From Silurus meridionalis (taxonomy: Eukaryota; Chordata; Actinopteri; Siluriformes; Siluridae): 64,000 nucleotides of DNA. Made by a program: the position numbers and the translations under genes. Every line of letters begins with the position of its first letter. The stretch's first letter is position 1. Location: positions 21,224,632 through 21,288,631 of the forward strand of contig NC_060885.1 of assembly GCF_014805685.1 (NCBI RefSeq), read 5' to 3'. The notes beneath the pieces are model-generated. The model was not told where the DNA came from. It saw only the letters and a list, made by a program, of their open reading frames with translations, and ran no database searches. Positions 22,388-33,983 of the stretch are shown piece after piece.

Positions 22388-23780
22388 ATGAGCAGTGGAA
22401 ACAGAAGAGGTTTAAGAGTGAGAGGTGGTGGCCAGGGTAGAGGGAGAAGAAGAAGAGGAAGAGGAGATAGAGAAAGAGAAAGAAGAGCTGAAGATGTAGG
22501 AGGAAGAGCTAAAGATGTAGGAGGAAGAGCGAGAAGAGCTGAGGATGTAGGAAGAGGAGAAGAGATTAAAGATATGGATAGATTGGAGGGCAATGGTATA
22601 GTGGGAAGAGAAAATATAAGAAGAGGTGGACAGGGAGGAAGAGGAGGGCAAAGAGAAAGAGGAGGGCAAAAAGGAAGAGGAGGCCAAGGTGTAAGAGGAG
22701 GGAGGAGAGGTAAAATGAGGGTAGGGTACACGCGTGTTTCAAATGAAATCAGAGCCACACTTATTGACCATGTCATAAATCATGGTCTCTCACTGAGAGA
22801 AGCTGGCCAGAGAGTTCAGCCCAATATAAACAGATCCACAGTGGCTTCAATTATCCGTACATTTCAGAGGGAAAACCGGTAAGTAACTATATCATTCTAC
22901 TTTTACAATGAGAGTCCATGTAGTCTTGTTTGACATAGGTCTAGATCTCTACAGTAAATGTTACTGCTTGTCCAAAGCTTTTTCAGAATTGAAGTTAGAG
23001 AACATTCAGGTGGACGAACAAGACTTTTTTCAGTTGAACAAGAGCATGCCATTGTTGACATGGTGGTCCAGAACAACACCCTCCGCCTCAAAGAAATTCA
23101 GCAAAGAATAACACAGGACAATCAACTGTTCCACAATATCCACCAATGCAGTCACTCCACAATTGACCGTGTTCTAAGAAGAAATGCTATCCAAATGAAG
23201 TAATTATACAAAGTGCCCTTTGAGAGAAACTCCGTTAGAGTGAAGAAGTTGCGATTCCAGTTTGTTCAAGTATGCGCAACCCAATTACTGCAATTTTACT
23301 GTCAACTCAAAGATATATTTTTCCTGAATTTTAAGTATGTGTCCATAATCTATTCCATGCTACTATATGTGAAAAGATTTAGGCATATCTATGTATACTG
23401 CTGCTTCAAAGTGTGAACTCAAACTTCAGCAACAATTTTACAGTAGTATGGACTGCAATCAATGCCATTACTGTAAAACACAAATTTACTATATTTTACC
23501 TTGTGTTCTTTTTACTCTAGAGAATGTCCAATTCCACCATTCAGCACTAGTGCGAGAGTGGTTCGAGAATCACCCACAATTCAGGATGGTGTTTCTTCCA
23601 CCATATTCTCCTTTCCTGAATCCAATTGAAGAATTCTTCTCCTCTTGGAGATGGAAAGTACATGATCGCAACCCTTACAACCAAGTAAGTCTTCTTCAAG
23701 CGATGGAAGAGGCCTGTGGAGATATTGGGGCACAAGCATGTCAAGGATGGATACAGCATTCAAGGCGTTGTCACCCCCAC
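22388..23780 (+). pseudogene. Arg/Gly-rich Tc1/IS630-type transposase, inactivated
   Basis: Exon 1 (22388-22878) encodes 163 residues plus two bases of a split codon. Residues 1-110 are rich in RGG, RGR and GGQ with a repeated AEDVGGRA/KDVGGRA unit; residues 115-163 form a helix-turn-helix (LIDHVINHGLSLREAGQRV, STVASIIRTF). The intron 22879-22986 starts GTAAGT and ends TTTCAG, and joining keeps the frame (RENR/IEVREHSGGR). Exon 2 continues with EQEHAIVDMVVQNNTLRLKE and STIDRVLRRNAIQMK, then an in-frame TAA where a Gln codon is expected, then LYKVPFERNSVRVKKLRF. The next ~100 residues, with the first catalytic Asp, are missing. The second acidic position, normally DN, reads EN (ENVQFHHS). The third block FLPPYSPFLNPIEEFFSSWR is intact. 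It cannot be active. Confidence 0.85.
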
Positions 23781-23786
23781 ACACAA

Positions 23787-23817
<31 letters not shown>

Positions 23818-24009
23818 GATAGATAGATAGATAGATATAGATAGATAGATAGATAGATAGATATAGATAGATAGATATAGATATAGATAGATAGATATAG
23901 ATAGATAGATAGATATATCTATCTATCTATATCTATCTATCTATATCTATCTATATATATATATAGATAGATATATCTATCTATATCTATCTATATCTAT
24001 CTATCTATA

Positions 24010-24068
<59 letters not shown>

Positions 24069-24084
24069 GTGTGGGGGTGACAAC
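23767..24084. repeat. 318-bp palindrome of AT/GATA microsatellite
   Basis: The ends are GTTGTCACCCCCACACACAA at 23767 and its exact complement ending at 24084. Between them run AT repeats, GATA repeats, then the complementary TATC repeats and AT repeats again, so the whole could fold into one long hairpin. It immediately follows the HSRR motif of the transposase and replaces the usual C-terminus. Confidence 0.9.
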
Positions 24085-24365
24085 TTGTTATACATCTGAA
24101 CTCATTAAAGAACTTAATGAAAACATGTATTTTCATTTATTTCTTTGTGTATCTTCAGCTGAATTTGTTATAAAATCAACAGAGAACACACTTTTAGTTT
24201 TGATGTTAATATTGAATTTTAATAAATGCATTACTAGAATAAAATGCTGTGTTTCATTGTGCGGTTTTGCCAGCATAAGAGTGTGTTTAGTTTGCTGTGT
24301 TAACTGTTTTGAGAGCTGTTACCTGAGTTTGGAGAAATGTACCAAATTGATTGAGAAAAACTGTA

Positions 24366-24724
24366 ATTGGATTAAAAAAATGTAAACATAATGTTTTGCT
24401 TATTGTAATTGTATAAAACCTCAATTCAGGATATTTATGTATAGAAGTGTACTAAAAAAAATGCAAAAGTCACATATTTAACACAGTTTAACCATCTTTA
24501 ATTTAGACATTTTAAAGCTTATAGTGGCTGCTTGTTGCGGAGCACATGTGGGATTTCTCCATTGAACAAATTCACTCATGCTGGGTTGCTTCTTCCTGTA
24601 AAAACCAAACAAAACCAAAACAGCATTTGAGTATGCAAGGTGAAGCAATTTGTGTAAATCAACATTTGTATTGTTTTTAATGATAATTGTAGATGGCAAG
24701 TTGACAACCATGTTTTAAAAAAAA
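24366..24724. other. intergenic, no gene seen
   Basis: AT-rich sequence between the 2.5-kb transposon and the duplicated segment. No feature recognised. Confidence 0.5.
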
Positions 24725-25178
24725 CAGACATTAATAAAACATAGACATTGTGTTCAGTTGTAAAGATATAAACATCTAGAATATAATTAATAAAAAAATG
24801 TGTGTAATAATTAAATGATATATGCAGAAATTAAAATGTAAAGTAAAATCATGTTTGAAAACAAATAAGTTACTGTTGTAGAAAAATGTTATAAAATGAG
24901 ATTGGAATGGAGAAATGCAGCAAGATATATATTGATGGATTGGTGTACAAATGCATAATCATTCCTATAAACCACAACAGTGACTACAAATTTTATCGTT
25001 TACTGCTGCTGTTATTTGCTGCTTTTTGATTTAGTGTTTGTTTGCACCGTTTTAATTGAATAATGCTTAAAAAATCAATAGAAAATATAATCCAACATTG
25101 TTTTGACAATTTTGTGGAAAAAAAAATAATACACAGACATTCTGTTCAGTTGTGAAGATAAAAGCATCTAGAATATAT

Positions 25179-28175
25179 CTTCTTCTTCTTCTTTCGGCTG
25201 CTCCCATTAGGGGTCGCCACAGCGGATCATCTGTCTCCATACCCCCCTGTCCTCTACATCTGCCTCTTTCACAAAAACTACCTGCATGTCTTCCCTCACC
25301 ACATCCATGAACTTCCTCCTTGGCCTTCCTCTTTTCCTCCTACCTGGTGGCTCCATCCTCAGCATTCTTCTACCAATATAATTCATGTCCCTCCTCTGCA
25401 CATGTACAAACCATCTCAATCTCGCCTCCCTCACCTTGTCACCAAAACATCCTACATGCGCTGTCCCTCTAATAAACTCATTTCTAATCTTGTACATCCT
25501 CGTCACTCCCAACGAAAACCTTAACATCTTCAGCTCCGCTACCTCCAGCTCCACCTCCTGTCTTCTACTCAATGCCACTGTCTCTAATCCATACAACATC
25601 GCAGGTCTCACCACAGTCCTATAAACTTTCCTTTCATTCTTGCAGATACCCTACTATCACAAATCACTCCTGTCACTCTTCTCCACCCACTCCACCCTGC
25701 CTGCACTCTTTTCTTTACTTCTCTAACACACTCTCCATTACTTTGCACTGTTGACCCCAGGTACCTGAACTCCTCCACCTTCTCCTCCTCTTCTCCCTGC
25801 AACCGTACCACTCCACTGCCCTCCCTCTCATTCACACACATGTACTCTGTCTTACTCCTACTGACTTTCATTCCCTTCTCTCCAGCGCATATCTCCACCT
25901 CTCCAGGCTCTTCTCAACCTGCTCACTACTCTCACCACAAATCACAATATCATCTGCAAACATCATAGTCCAGGGAGACTCCTGTCTGACCTCGTCCGTC
26001 AACCTGTCCATCACCACTGCAAACAGGAAAGGGCTCAGGGCCGATCCTTGATGTAGTCCAACCCTCACCCTGAACCAGTCTGTCGTTCCTACTGCACACT
26101 TTACTGCTGTCACACTGTCTTCATACATGTCCTGCACCACCCTCACATACTTCTCTGACACACCTGACTTCCTCATACAATACCACAACTCCTCTCTTGG
26201 CACCCTGTCATACGCTTTCTCTAAATCCACAAACACACAATGCAATTCCTTTTGTCCTTCTCTATACTTCTCCATTAACATCCTCAAAGCAAATAAGGCA
26301 TCTGTGGTGCTCTTCCTCGGCATGAAACCATACTGTTGCTCACAGATGGTCACCTCTTCTCTCAGCCTGGCTTCCACTACTCTTTCCCATAACTTAATAG
26401 TGTGACTGATCAACTTAATTCCCCTGTAGTTACTGCAGGTCTGCACATCTCCCTTATGCTTAAAGATCGGTACCAGCATTCTTCTCCATTCCTCAGGCAT
26501 CCTCCCACCTTTCAGAATCTTGTTAAAAAATCTGGTTAAAAACTCCACTGCCATCTCTCCTAAACATCTCCATGCTTCTACAGATATGTCATCTGGTCCA
26601 ACCGACTTTCCACTCTTCATCCTCTTAATCGCTGCTCTCACTTCCTCCTTACTAATCCTATCTACATCCTGCTTCACCAACTCCACATCATCCAACCTTC
26701 TCTCTCTGATTTTCCTCATTCATCAGCTGCTCAAAATACTCCCTCCACCTTCTCAACACACTCTCCTCACTAGTCAACACATTTCCCCTTCCATCCTTTA
26801 TTGCTCTAACTTGCAGCACATCCTTCCCAGCTTGGTTCCTCTGCCTGGCCAATTGGTATAAATCCATTTCTCCTTCCTTAGTGTCCAACCTCTCATACAA
26901 CTTTTCTCATCACTCTGTCGATCCCAATTCTGTTTTGCCAGCCTCTTTCTCCTTCTGCTCTCCTGCACTTCCTCATTTCACCACCATGTCTCCTTGTCTT
27001 CCTTTCTATTTCCAGATGTCACACCAAGTACTTTTCTAGCTGCCTCCTCATCACTCCTGCAGTAGTTGCCCAATCACCCAACACCTCTTCACCACCACCG
27101 AGCCCCTGTCTGACCTCTTCCCTGAACCTCACACTACACTCTTCCTCTTTCAGTTTCCACCATCTTATTCTTCTTTCAGTCCTCACTCTCCTTCTCTTCT
27201 TCTTCACCTCCAAAACCATCCTACAGACCACCATCCGACGCTGTCTAGCTACACTGTCCCCTGCCAACACCTTACAGTCTTCAATCTCCTTCAGGTTGGA
27301 TCTCCTGCATAAAACATAGTCCACCTGTGTGCACCTTCCTCCACTCTTATACGTCAACATATGATCCTCCTTCTTCTTAAAATAAGTGTTCACCACTGCC
27401 ATTTCCATCCTTTTAGCAAAATCTACCACCATCCACATTTCTCTCCTTAAGGCCATACCTACCCATCACCTCCTTATCACCTCTGTTCCCTTTACCAACA
27501 TGCCCATTAAAGTCTGCCCCAATCACCAATCATTCTTTCCTAGGTACACCATCTACCACTTCATCTAATTCACTCCAGAATCTTTCCTTCTCCTCCATCT
27601 CACAGCCGACTTGTGGAGTATAGGCACTGATGACATTTATCATCATCCCTTCAACTTCCAGCTTCATGTTCATCACCCTATCAGAAACTCTCTTCACCTA
27701 CACAACACTCTTACTGTACTCTTCCCTCAGAATCACCCCTACACCATTTCTCTTTCCATCCACACCATGATAGAACAGTTTGAACTCACCTCCAAACTCA
27801 CAACATACCTACCTTTCTCCTCTCCATCATATCAGCTATCTCTCTCCCTTTACCCGTCATAGTACCAACATTTAAAGTACCAACCCGAACCTCCACTCTC
27901 CTACACTGCTCCTTTTCCTGCTGTTTCTGTAGACGTCTTCCTCCTCTCCGTCTCCTCCTTCGGCCAACAGTAGCCCAATTTCCACTGGTACCCTGTCGGC
28001 TAACGATACCTGTGGCGGTCGTTGTTAACCCGGGCCTCGACCGTTCCGGTATAAAATTCTCATTTGTGATCCGCATATTTGATTTGGCACATGTTTTACG
28101 CAACCCTCCCCATTTACCCGGGCTTGGGACCAGCACTAAGAGTGCACTGGCTTGTGCCTCCCTAATGGCTGGGTT
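25179..28175 (-). mobile_element. RTE-type non-LTR retrotransposon, nearly full length
   Basis: It is flanked by an 18-bp direct repeat AAAGCATCTAGAATATAT (25161-25178 and 28176-28193), the target duplication of LINE insertion. On the minus strand it starts with a leader containing CTGGTCCCAAGCCCGGGTAA and encodes, in order, an endonuclease (fragmented), a linker and a reverse transcriptase. It ends with GATCCGCTGTGGCGACCCCT, AATGGGAGCAGCCGAAAG and short GAA repeats, the usual 3' end of fish RTE elements. At about 3.0 kb it is close to the expected full length. Frameshifts and stops split the coding region into at least five frames, so it is inactive. Other fragments of the family lie at 34.54-34.92 kb and 53.43-54.35 kb. 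Confidence 0.92.
25207..28136 (-). pseudogene. RTE endonuclease/reverse transcriptase, frameshifted
   Basis: From 28136 downward the minus strand encodes VRVGTLNVGTMTGKGREIAD, the start of an APE-type endonuclease. Later parts (27456-27019) include GRCTQVDYVLCRR and RQRRMVVCRM, the end of the endonuclease. The reverse transcriptase is best preserved at 26719-25868 (283 aa). It shows KSGKSVGPDDISVEAW (residues 35-50), VFVDLEKAYDRVPREELW with catalytic Asp165, GLHQGSALSPFLF (221-233) and MMFADDIVICGE with FADD at 254-257. Two more frames (25898-25608 and 25614-25207) carry the C-terminal part, with FRYLGSTVQSNGE and RRDMNYIGRRMLRM. All catalytic motifs of the RT remain but the frame is broken near 26710, 25880 and 25615 and several times in the endonuclease. 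Confidence 0.9.
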
Positions 28176-28228
28176 AAAGCATCTAGAATATATAATTCAT
28201 AAATTGTATATAATAATTAAATAATATA

Positions 28229-28502
28229 TGCCACGCCTCCTCTCTGCACTCAACACAGTCACAGCATATTGCCTTCATAGTCCACCTTCACCTGTCTCCA
28301 ATCTACGCTCCCCTTCTCCTTCTCGGCTCACTCACTCACCGTCCGATCTACAGTTCATACTAGCGATCATCCCTGGACTTCTCCTGTTTGGTTTATACAC
28401 GTTTTCCGGTGCGTGCTTCTACCTAAGCTTCTGTCTGTGTACTACGGCAAATAAAACGTACTGACTGTATTCTGGTCTCCGATTCTTGATCTGAGCCTGA
28501 CA
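28229..28502 (+). mobile_element. gypsy LTR fragment
   Basis: It begins CCACGCCTCCTCTCTGCACT, which matches the LTR of the 1.3-3.3 kb element starting about 15 bp inside its TGTCAGAG end. It ends ATCTGAGCCTGACA at 28502, and shows CAAATAAAACG (polyadenylation-like) near 28448. The first ~15 bp of the LTR and about 50 bp of the flanking unit are missing, so no target duplication remains. The orientation is plus, opposite to the LTR at 43579. Confidence 0.75.
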
Positions 28503-30401
28503 TTTACTGTAATAGTTGACAAATGCTATAAAGAGAGAATGGAACGAAACGCAGCAAGCTAACAGGCTCGATCAAAAAAAGGAAAAAATATGCATTGGTA
28601 TACAAATGTATAATCAAAAGCTAAAAACCACAACACTGGCTAAAAATGAAATCTTTAATTTAATTTAATCTAATCCATTAAGCAATCTGATTGGGCACCC
28701 TGATGCTCACAAGTCACACCAGAACAGATCCAGTGCGACTGTCCCAAAAATTGCAAACAAACATTTTAAACAATAGCACTTCATTAAACGACTGTATATA
28801 GAGAGATATACAGTGTTTCTTTACGATGCTGATGTTTCACCTGTTTACACTTTTTCCTGCTGCTGGTTGACCTGTACTCTGCTCTATTTCGCAAGCGGAT
28901 GTGTTATCTAATTGTTACGCTAACCCGTAACTTCAGCAGCCCAACTAATCGATAACGGCATTCAGTGTGGTTCTGTAGCTGTAGAACTAAAGCTTCAAGT
29001 TAAAAGGATAGATCATTTACTCACCCTAATGTCTTTCCAACCATGTATAAATGATATTCTAGTAGATTAGACTCATGTGCGTGCGCATTTAGAGTCTGTT
29101 CTTTCCCTACATGATAACAAAAGCCAACATATGGGGGCAAAATATGTGTGCATTTATATCATTTTATATAATTAATTAATATCACATGAGAAATATAGTG
29201 TTTTTTTTCTCAAAAAATCAGCCATTAAAATGTATTATAAAATTTATATTATAATATGATAAAAAAATACTGATTTCATTTGCTTGGTAACAGTCAAAAT
29301 GTCTTAATATTTTAATTGACTGATTAAATGTAAGAATTTGACTTAAAAGATGATGCACAATTTCAGAAAAATGTTTTATAGGTAAAAAAACACACAGAAT
29401 ATGAAGAATATTACAATTTTAGGAGTCAGTTGTCCACTGTTGTCCTTAAAGTACCAGCACAATAACATACTCAGCAAAATATAATCAAATTTTTATTATC
29501 AATAAAATCCAAAAAAAATAGATATATATTTTTGTCGATATCGCACACCCCTAGTTTGGAAGAAAAAAGAACTGTATACAGGGTTTAAATGACCTGAGGG
29601 AGAGGACATGATAACAAAGTTTTAATTTTTCGGTGACTTCCTGTAACACCACTGGTTGATGCATTGTAATGCAAGTGCTTCTCATTAGTAAAATGCTTAT
29701 TTGTTCCCCTCGCAGGTCACATTAAGAAGACTGGAACTAACATTAGATACAGGCTGTGGAGAAGCACATGATGAAGTTTATTAACAATTGCAAAGTTCCA
29801 AGGAGACGGACTGCATGCGATGTAAAGAAGCGAAACTACTTGCTCACCAGTTGTTCGCTCTTAAGTTTTATATCACAAATTATATCTCCGTTCTAAACAG
29901 AAAAGGTTCAGCACATTAATTGACACACTAAGTTTCCGAGGTTTGTATGGAAGCCTGCTTCAAAACAAAAAAATTGTTTTATGCAATATTTGTTTACTGT
30001 TCATACTGATGAGTTTTGAAAATGTCATATACTGTATAACATCTTTTTAATAAATAGTAATAAGACTTAATGTTGTATCTACAAAGAGCTCCTGTTTTTT
30101 TAAAAGTTCTGAAGATTCTCTTTTGACTAAAACCCCGATCCCCACAATGACTGATTTTAGTGTGTTTAGATTTGGTCCCCATAATTAATCAAAACTGGTT
30201 ATACTGATATACTCAATACCTGAAATGTCCCTACAAGTAACTGTTTCATGTTTGAAACTTTTATAGTAAAATATTTGTAATCTGAGGGGACAGTTTTAAA
30301 ACAGGTGTTTTGCTGTTTGTCAAAATATATATTTTAGGTCTGTAGAAGGTCCCCACTATGAAGCAATTCTGACAGGTAACCCCCACAATGGATAAAAACA
30401 A

Positions 30402-30405
30402 GTAT

Positions 30406-30466
<61 letters not shown>
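30402..30466. repeat. (GT)n microsatellite
   Basis: About 30 GT units. Confidence 0.95.
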
Positions 30467-30467
<1 letters not shown>

Positions 30468-30678
30468 AGAAAAGAGGCAAATGGAGTTTCGGAAGCTTAT
30501 TATAGGTTCACTTGGCCCTTGGCATGTGGGTGACAGAGGGGAACGCATGAATAATGAGTGAATGGAGAGGAAAAGGAAGGAAGAAAGCAGAGATAGCAGC
30601 AGCGCTCTCTTATTCACACAGCGTGCCGCCAGAAATAGACAGCAAGAGATCTAATGTACTATGTCCCTAATCCAAAAT

Positions 30679-30684
<6 letters not shown>

Positions 30685-30728
<44 letters not shown>
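30685..30728. repeat. (CT)n microsatellite
   Basis: About 22 CT units. Confidence 0.95.
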
Positions 30729-30731
<3 letters not shown>

Positions 30732-33200
30732 CCTGTCTCACTACGGTATGTAATACTTCTATTGTCCTGGTTTGGAAACATAAGTACTGAGGATGTTACT
30801 TCTAAAAAAAAACCCAACAGATTACCAACCAGGCCTACTGGCCACATGCCTAGGGAACCTGTCACTAGAGGGCACTTAAGAATCTTCGATGGTACCCGAA
30901 TGATTAGTTTGTAAGGAGAAAAGCAAGAACGTAATGGTGCTATCTACTCAGATAATCATAATGAATGTGTAATGTAGTAAAGTTGTTGGGATGGGGCAGG
31001 GCATGGTGGTATTGAAGTGCTTCATGCATTGGTTTATGTATGGCAAAAAACCAAGGTTCATTCCCCAGTTGGATTTTATGGTTGGATTTGACTCATATTG
31101 TAATCGTAAATGTCACTGGATATTATGATTGCTGCATGACTCATAGACTGATGAATAAAAAAATCTGAATAGAGGAAGTGATAGCAGCCATGTTATACAA
31201 AAAAACAAGAAAAATAAAAACAGTTCCAACACAATGTAGAAAGAGAAACCAATTCACTGTAAATAGAGAAAGTGAGCTAAGGATGACTCCGCCATAATTG
31301 CTTTCCAGAAGACAGATGTACAGTTTCCACAGGGTATGATAGATGCTGCGATGGTTCACACACACTTACTCAGCTATAGATACACATTTTGCAAACACAC
31401 TTAGGTTTGTTATAAAGACTTAAAGAAAATGCCGGTGGTTTGCTTGGCTAATTTAAAACATTTATAGAATCTAACTAAATAGTCCATTGCATACCAGGTA
31501 ATCAGGAATAAATGCATAGAGTGTGTGTCCTGCTAGAAGAGTCAATAGGCAAACACAGCCACCCACTGTGTCCATCCACAGCTATTCTATAAAGAGCTAC
31601 TGTACAGAGAAGCCCAACATATCGACCGCTATATATTTCAAGCTGGCAGTTCTCTCAAGTTTTGCCATTTCATATGAACTCCAGGCCTGAGGTGATGAGT
31701 CTGAGATATTACAGTAAATATTACTCCTTTTACAGAGTTAATCTCTGCATGCTGAGGCTAGAGCTCTGAGAAGAAAAGATGGCCCTACACAGTGGCAATA
31801 ATCACAGTAATAGTATCCACATACTGCCCCCACTCTCTCTCATTCTCTCCCCTCATGGATTAAATCAAATCTATTTCTCCATTGCTGTAAACAACATGAC
31901 ATGCACCATAACCATGGCAAAGATATTGCACTAATATGCAGTGTAAAAAACATCATGGTGTTATATATTACAATAAAATGACTAGAATATGTATATACAA
32001 ATATATTTTCGAATATGTTCCTTTATTACAAACAATTTATAGAAGTTATTTGATGATCTTTATAATGGTACTGATGTGGTGGCAAACAAATCACCTTTAA
32101 ACATCTCTAGCATAGCCTACTGTTACCAACTACTACAATTATTAGGTTTATTACTTTAAACTTATGTCACAATCTTACATATCTTCTAATATTTGTTCTC
32201 TGCTAGCTTAACTTAGAGCCATTTGCCTTTAGATATTATCACTGTAAATATCTTAATGCTTCAAAGCTTGCTTCCTGATAAAATGCACGACACAATTTAA
32301 TGTAAAATGAGCATGATTGAAAAAAAAAATGTAAAACATGTAGGACTAATTAAACATTTATTGTATTACATTGCATCATTTTTCCTGTATAACAAAAGGC
32401 AGGCATTTAGCAGGTTTACTGCCACAACATTGGCATTTATTCTGCTCAGCCTTAGGTGTCTTTTTTTTCCATCCTCTGTGCATACATAAACAAAGCATTT
32501 TTGCCATTTGTCCTATTTTTTACAAGCATACACACCAGTGTGGTGTTATGAGCTACCACAGGGTGGCGCCACACACTCCACTGAAGTACCACTTATAACT
32601 GCTCCTCATCTATTTTCTTTTTATAGACACTTACCAAAGTCCTGGTCTAAGCTGATCAAACTTGGTATACTTGTATTCTGTACACTGCATCATAGAAACA
32701 TTGTTATAAGCAGTGCATGTGCACTTAGGTAGTGAAGCCCATCAGTTGGGATTAGTCCAGTGTTAGGTTTTATTAATTCATACAATCCCATCATTAGAAA
32801 TCATCTTAGATTCAAGCTTTAAATGCATCCAATACTGTGCAAAATATGTCAAACCTGGACATACTATTGAATATTTGTACATGGGATTATGAGTCTTTGT
32901 GCAGTTTTAGTAGGAAAAGACTGGGGCAGGTAAATACAGGTATTTCTTGCATTGAGAATCTTCAATAGTTCTCCAGGAGACTTTGACAGTCAAATAGGTA
33001 AAATCTTCATGCCTTTTTTTTTGTCTGAAAGGTTGTGTGTCATGTAATATGTTACTTTATTTACATCTAAATATTTTCTGTAGCATTTAATAAATAAAAA
33101 ATCTTTACTGATTTAATAATGCAGAAGTAAATAATGATTAGTGTGCGTAAAAATTCTTTTTATTTATTTTTGCCTTTTATTTAAACGTAGAGGATAAAAT

Positions 33201-33209
<9 letters not shown>

Positions 33210-33260
<51 letters not shown>
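33210..33260. repeat. (CT)n microsatellite
   Basis: About 25 CT units. Confidence 0.95.
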
Positions 33261-33264
<4 letters not shown>

Positions 33265-33603
33265 ATGTACTTTATGCATTCTTCCTTACCTTGATAAAGC
33301 ATAGGGTAAAGATAAAACTCTCATATAACTCTCATATTTCATGAAATGTTGCTGCTAATAATAGCTTTTGCTACAGAGAAAAAAGAAATGTGGGAGTATT
33401 GCTTTGTAATGGATTTTCCATTACCCTGCAAACACAAAACTCAACCCACTGTGGTAAAAAACAAAAAAAACAACCAATGCAATCTTCAAGTCTACTACCT
33501 CTAGGCTACTAATAATAATTACAGAAAAAAAACCCTTTTTACACGTCTTTTGTAACACACACTGCAGAGATTTTAACCCTCCAATATTCAGAACCAGTAC
33601 ACA

Positions 33604-33605
<2 letters not shown>

Positions 33606-33677
<72 letters not shown>

Positions 33678-33907
33678 TATATATAAAATAATGTTATATT
33701 ATTAATAATAAAGTTAATATAGTTTAATTTTATTTACAGGGAATTTATTTTATTTCACCACAGTGTTATTATTTAAAATATATGTGTGTATGTACGATTA
33801 AAAAAAAAAATCAAATTGGAAAAATTTTAATTGATGATTGTGGGGCCCCCTAGCGTTCTCTTGGGCCCATATGCCTGGCATACTCTGCATCCCCCCTAAC
33901 CGCGCCC

Positions 33908-33980
<73 letters not shown>
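33606..33980. repeat. two (TA)n tracts about 70 bp each flanking a 236-bp insert
   Basis: TA tracts at 33606-33674 and 33911-33980. The sequence between begins CAGTATAT and ends CGCGCCCCTG and may be an inserted hAT-type element (separate entry). Confidence 0.9.
33675..33910. mobile_element. possible short hAT-type element inside a TA microsatellite
   Basis: The right end on the minus strand reads CAGGGGCGCGGTTAGGGGGG, like hAT termini (CAGGGGCG). The left end begins CAG. Flanks are TATATATA on both sides, as an 8-bp duplication would be in such a tract, but this is uninformative because the tract is repetitive. Inside are CCCCCTAGCG and TTGGGCCCATATGCC, words common to one fish repeat. Confidence 0.4.

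Positions 33981-33983
<3 letters not shown>

Larger units (their letters stand above)
21861..24363 (+). mobile_element. Tc1/IS630-superfamily DNA transposon, near-complete outline, broken inside
   Basis: Terminal inverted repeats of about 68 bp bound it: CAGTTTTTCACAATCGATTT at 21861, and a matching inverted copy ending GATTGAGAAAAACTG at 24363. They continue through CTCCAAACTCAGGTAACAGC and AAAACAGTTAACACAG with only a few mismatches. TA occurs on each side (21859-21860 and 24364-24365). The 2503-bp element encodes one transposase on the plus strand with an intron. After the coding end lies a 318-bp palindrome of AT and GATA repeats. It is inserted in sequence that begins GGGCTGCAACTAATGATA, itself resembling the end of a common fish repeat. 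Confidence 0.9.
24725..28650. repeat. diverged tandem duplication, second copy split by two retroelements
   Basis: Unit 1 (24725 to about 25010) and unit 2 (from 25134) share ordered words: CAGACATT..GTTCAGTTGT.AAGATA, CATCTAGAATAT, AATAATTAAAT.ATATATGC, ATG.TATAAA, GCAGCAAG, TGGT.TACAAATG.ATAATC, AACCACAACA. Unit 2 runs 25134-25178, is interrupted by the RTE element, resumes at 28194-28228, is interrupted again by a gypsy LTR fragment, and resumes at 28503 to about 28650. The repeat period is about 409 bp. Confidence 0.7.
28650..33605. other. intergenic, no gene seen
   Basis: No supported coding region. A short end-like block CGATATCGCACACCCCTAG at about 29537-29555 resembles the terminus of a common fish DNA transposon. 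GT (30402-30466) and two CT tracts (30685-30728, 33210-33260) are present. Near 30990-31080 a block with GGTGGTATTGAAG and GGTTCATTCCCC resembles a decayed tRNA-derived SINE head, but the match is weak. Confidence 0.45.

Noticed and set aside
22255..22776. 173-aa Pro/Leu-rich minus-strand frame
   Set aside because: Antisense of the Arg/Gly-rich transposase exon; low-complexity bias explains its length.
23204..23520. A second transposase intron (GT at 23270, AG at 23520)
   Set aside because: Splice-like ends exist, but the coding segment with the first catalytic Asp is missing between the flanking exons, so an internal deletion explains the gap better than an intron.
30990..31080. Possible tRNA-derived SINE head
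   Set aside because: The B-box-like GGTTCATTCCCC is present but the A box and fold are not convincing, so it was not listed as a separate feature.
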